The notes below the pieces were generated by a model, which saw only the letters and a list, made by a program, of their open reading frames with translations, was not told the DNA's origin and searched no databases. A stretch of 6,544 bases of DNA, taken from positions 1-6,544 of the forward strand of contig DATCVR010000104.1 in assembly GCA_036566745.1 (NCBI GenBank), written 5' to 3'. Within the stretch, counting starts at the first letter, position 1; every line of letters starts with the position of its first letter. Shown in pieces: positions 6,188-6,544 of the stretch. The position numbers were made by a program, and so were the translations under genes. The stretch is from DATCVR01 sp036566745 (lineage in GTDB: Bacteria > Actinomycetota > Actinomycetes > Jiangellales > Jiangellaceae).

Positions 6188-6214
6188 ATCGATACGATAC
6201 GTCATCGTATCGAT
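6188..6214. promoter_or_regulatory. Operator-like inverted repeat 2 upstream of MFS gene
   Basis: ATCGATACGAT (6188-6198) and ATCGTATCGAT (6204-6214) are perfect 11-bp arms with a 5-bp spacer, containing CGATACG-N9-CGTATCG. The left arm runs into an extra CGATACG at 6195-6201, and the right half-site forms a further dyad, GTATCG-ATTC-CGATAC (6207-6222). A possible -10, GATACT (6218-6223), lies just beside it, so binding would probably block the MFS promoter. No good -35 was found. Confidence 0.72.
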
Positions 6215-6226
6215 TCCGATACTCTC

Positions 6227-6241
6227 CTGCCGCCTCGGCAG
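6227..6241 (+). promoter_or_regulatory. Small hairpin just before the MFS start
   Basis: CTGCCG (6227-6232) and CGGCAG (6236-6241) pair around a 3-base loop, ending 6 bases before the ATG at 6248, where a Shine-Dalgarno site would normally be. No SD sequence is visible there. It could affect translation initiation or be chance. Confidence 0.35.
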
Positions 6242-6247
6242 TCGATC

Positions 6248-6544
6248 ATGAGTTGGAAGGACCCCACCACCGTGGACGAGACCAAGATCCACCAGCGACG
6301 ATGGGGCATTCTCGGCGTTCTCGTCGTGAGCCTGCTCGTCGTCGTGCTCGACAACACCGTGCTCAACGTCGCACTCAAGACCCTTCAGGAAGACCTCGGG
6401 CCCCTCAGAGCGAGCTGGCCTGGTCGATCAACTCCTACACGCTCGTCTTCGCCGGCCTGCTGTTCACCTTCGGGCTGCTGGGTGACCGGTTCGGCCGCAG
6501 GCGGATGCTCGTCATCGGCCTGATCCTCTTCGGGGTGGCCTCGG
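6248..6544 (+). pseudogene. MFS drug-exporter-like transporter, frameshifted and 3' partial
   Basis: Start of a proton-driven efflux protein, most like the DHA2 (14-helix) class. Residues 19-42 form transmembrane helix 1 ending in the class-typical LDNTVLNVAL. The expected continuation after EDLG (QSELAWSINSYTLVFAG..., then motif A GDRFGRRR at 6481-6504) is encoded in a different frame, starting at CAG 6406-6408. Five bases (6401-6405) lie where six would fit the family, so one base seems to be missing in or beside GGGCCCC (6398-6404). Without it the frame ends at TGA 6521-6523. This may be a true lesion or a sequencing error. The ATG at 6248 lacks an RBS; a GTG at 6272 with GGAAGGA (6255-6261) 10 bases upstream is an alternative start giving MDETKIHQRRW. 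The gene continues beyond the window. The operator pair upstream suggests control by a drug-responsive repressor not seen here. Confidence 0.8.

Overview
The window is GC-rich DNA with dense high-GC codon use, strong purine Shine-Dalgarno sites and GTG as well as ATG starts. A DUF7455 zinc-ribbon gene lies next to an actinobacterial-type ParE, which points to an actinomycete. The genus cannot be told from the sequence.

Left part (1-3232) looks like conserved chromosome. It holds the 3' part of a rhomboid intramembrane serine protease (+), a small DUF7455 protein converging on it and overlapping its 3' end (-), a 373-bp divergent intergenic region with a 12-bp imperfect stem-loop, and a complete parE (topoisomerase IV subunit B, 699 aa, GTG start behind a strong RBS). 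parE is closed by a long hairpin that begins at the first base after its stop codon.

Middle (3233-3475) has no recognisable gene, only a branched inverted repeat.

Right part (3476-6544) looks like an accessory, inducible module. A near-consensus promoter (TTGACC, 17 bp, CATAAT) drives an alpha/beta hydrolase followed 31 bp later by a two-repeat EthD-like protein. A TetR-family regulator follows on the same strand. The same dyad, CTCATAATTGAG with compensating flanking bases, covers the -10 of the hydrolase promoter and recurs 34 bp before the tetR start. The likely reading is that this TetR represses both the enzyme pair and itself until an unknown small molecule, probably a substrate of the pair, is present.

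Downstream of tetR lies a second regulatory region unlike the first: two copies of CGATACG-N9-CGTATCG with centres 52 bp apart, plus a partial third dyad. They precede a DHA2-like MFS exporter gene, which is cut by the window end and carries an apparent one-base deletion near codon 52. The regulator for these sites is not in the window.

No tRNA, rRNA, CRISPR array, insertion sequence or attachment site was seen. The most interesting content is the two separate operator families and the hydrolase/EthD pair whose substrate is unknown.
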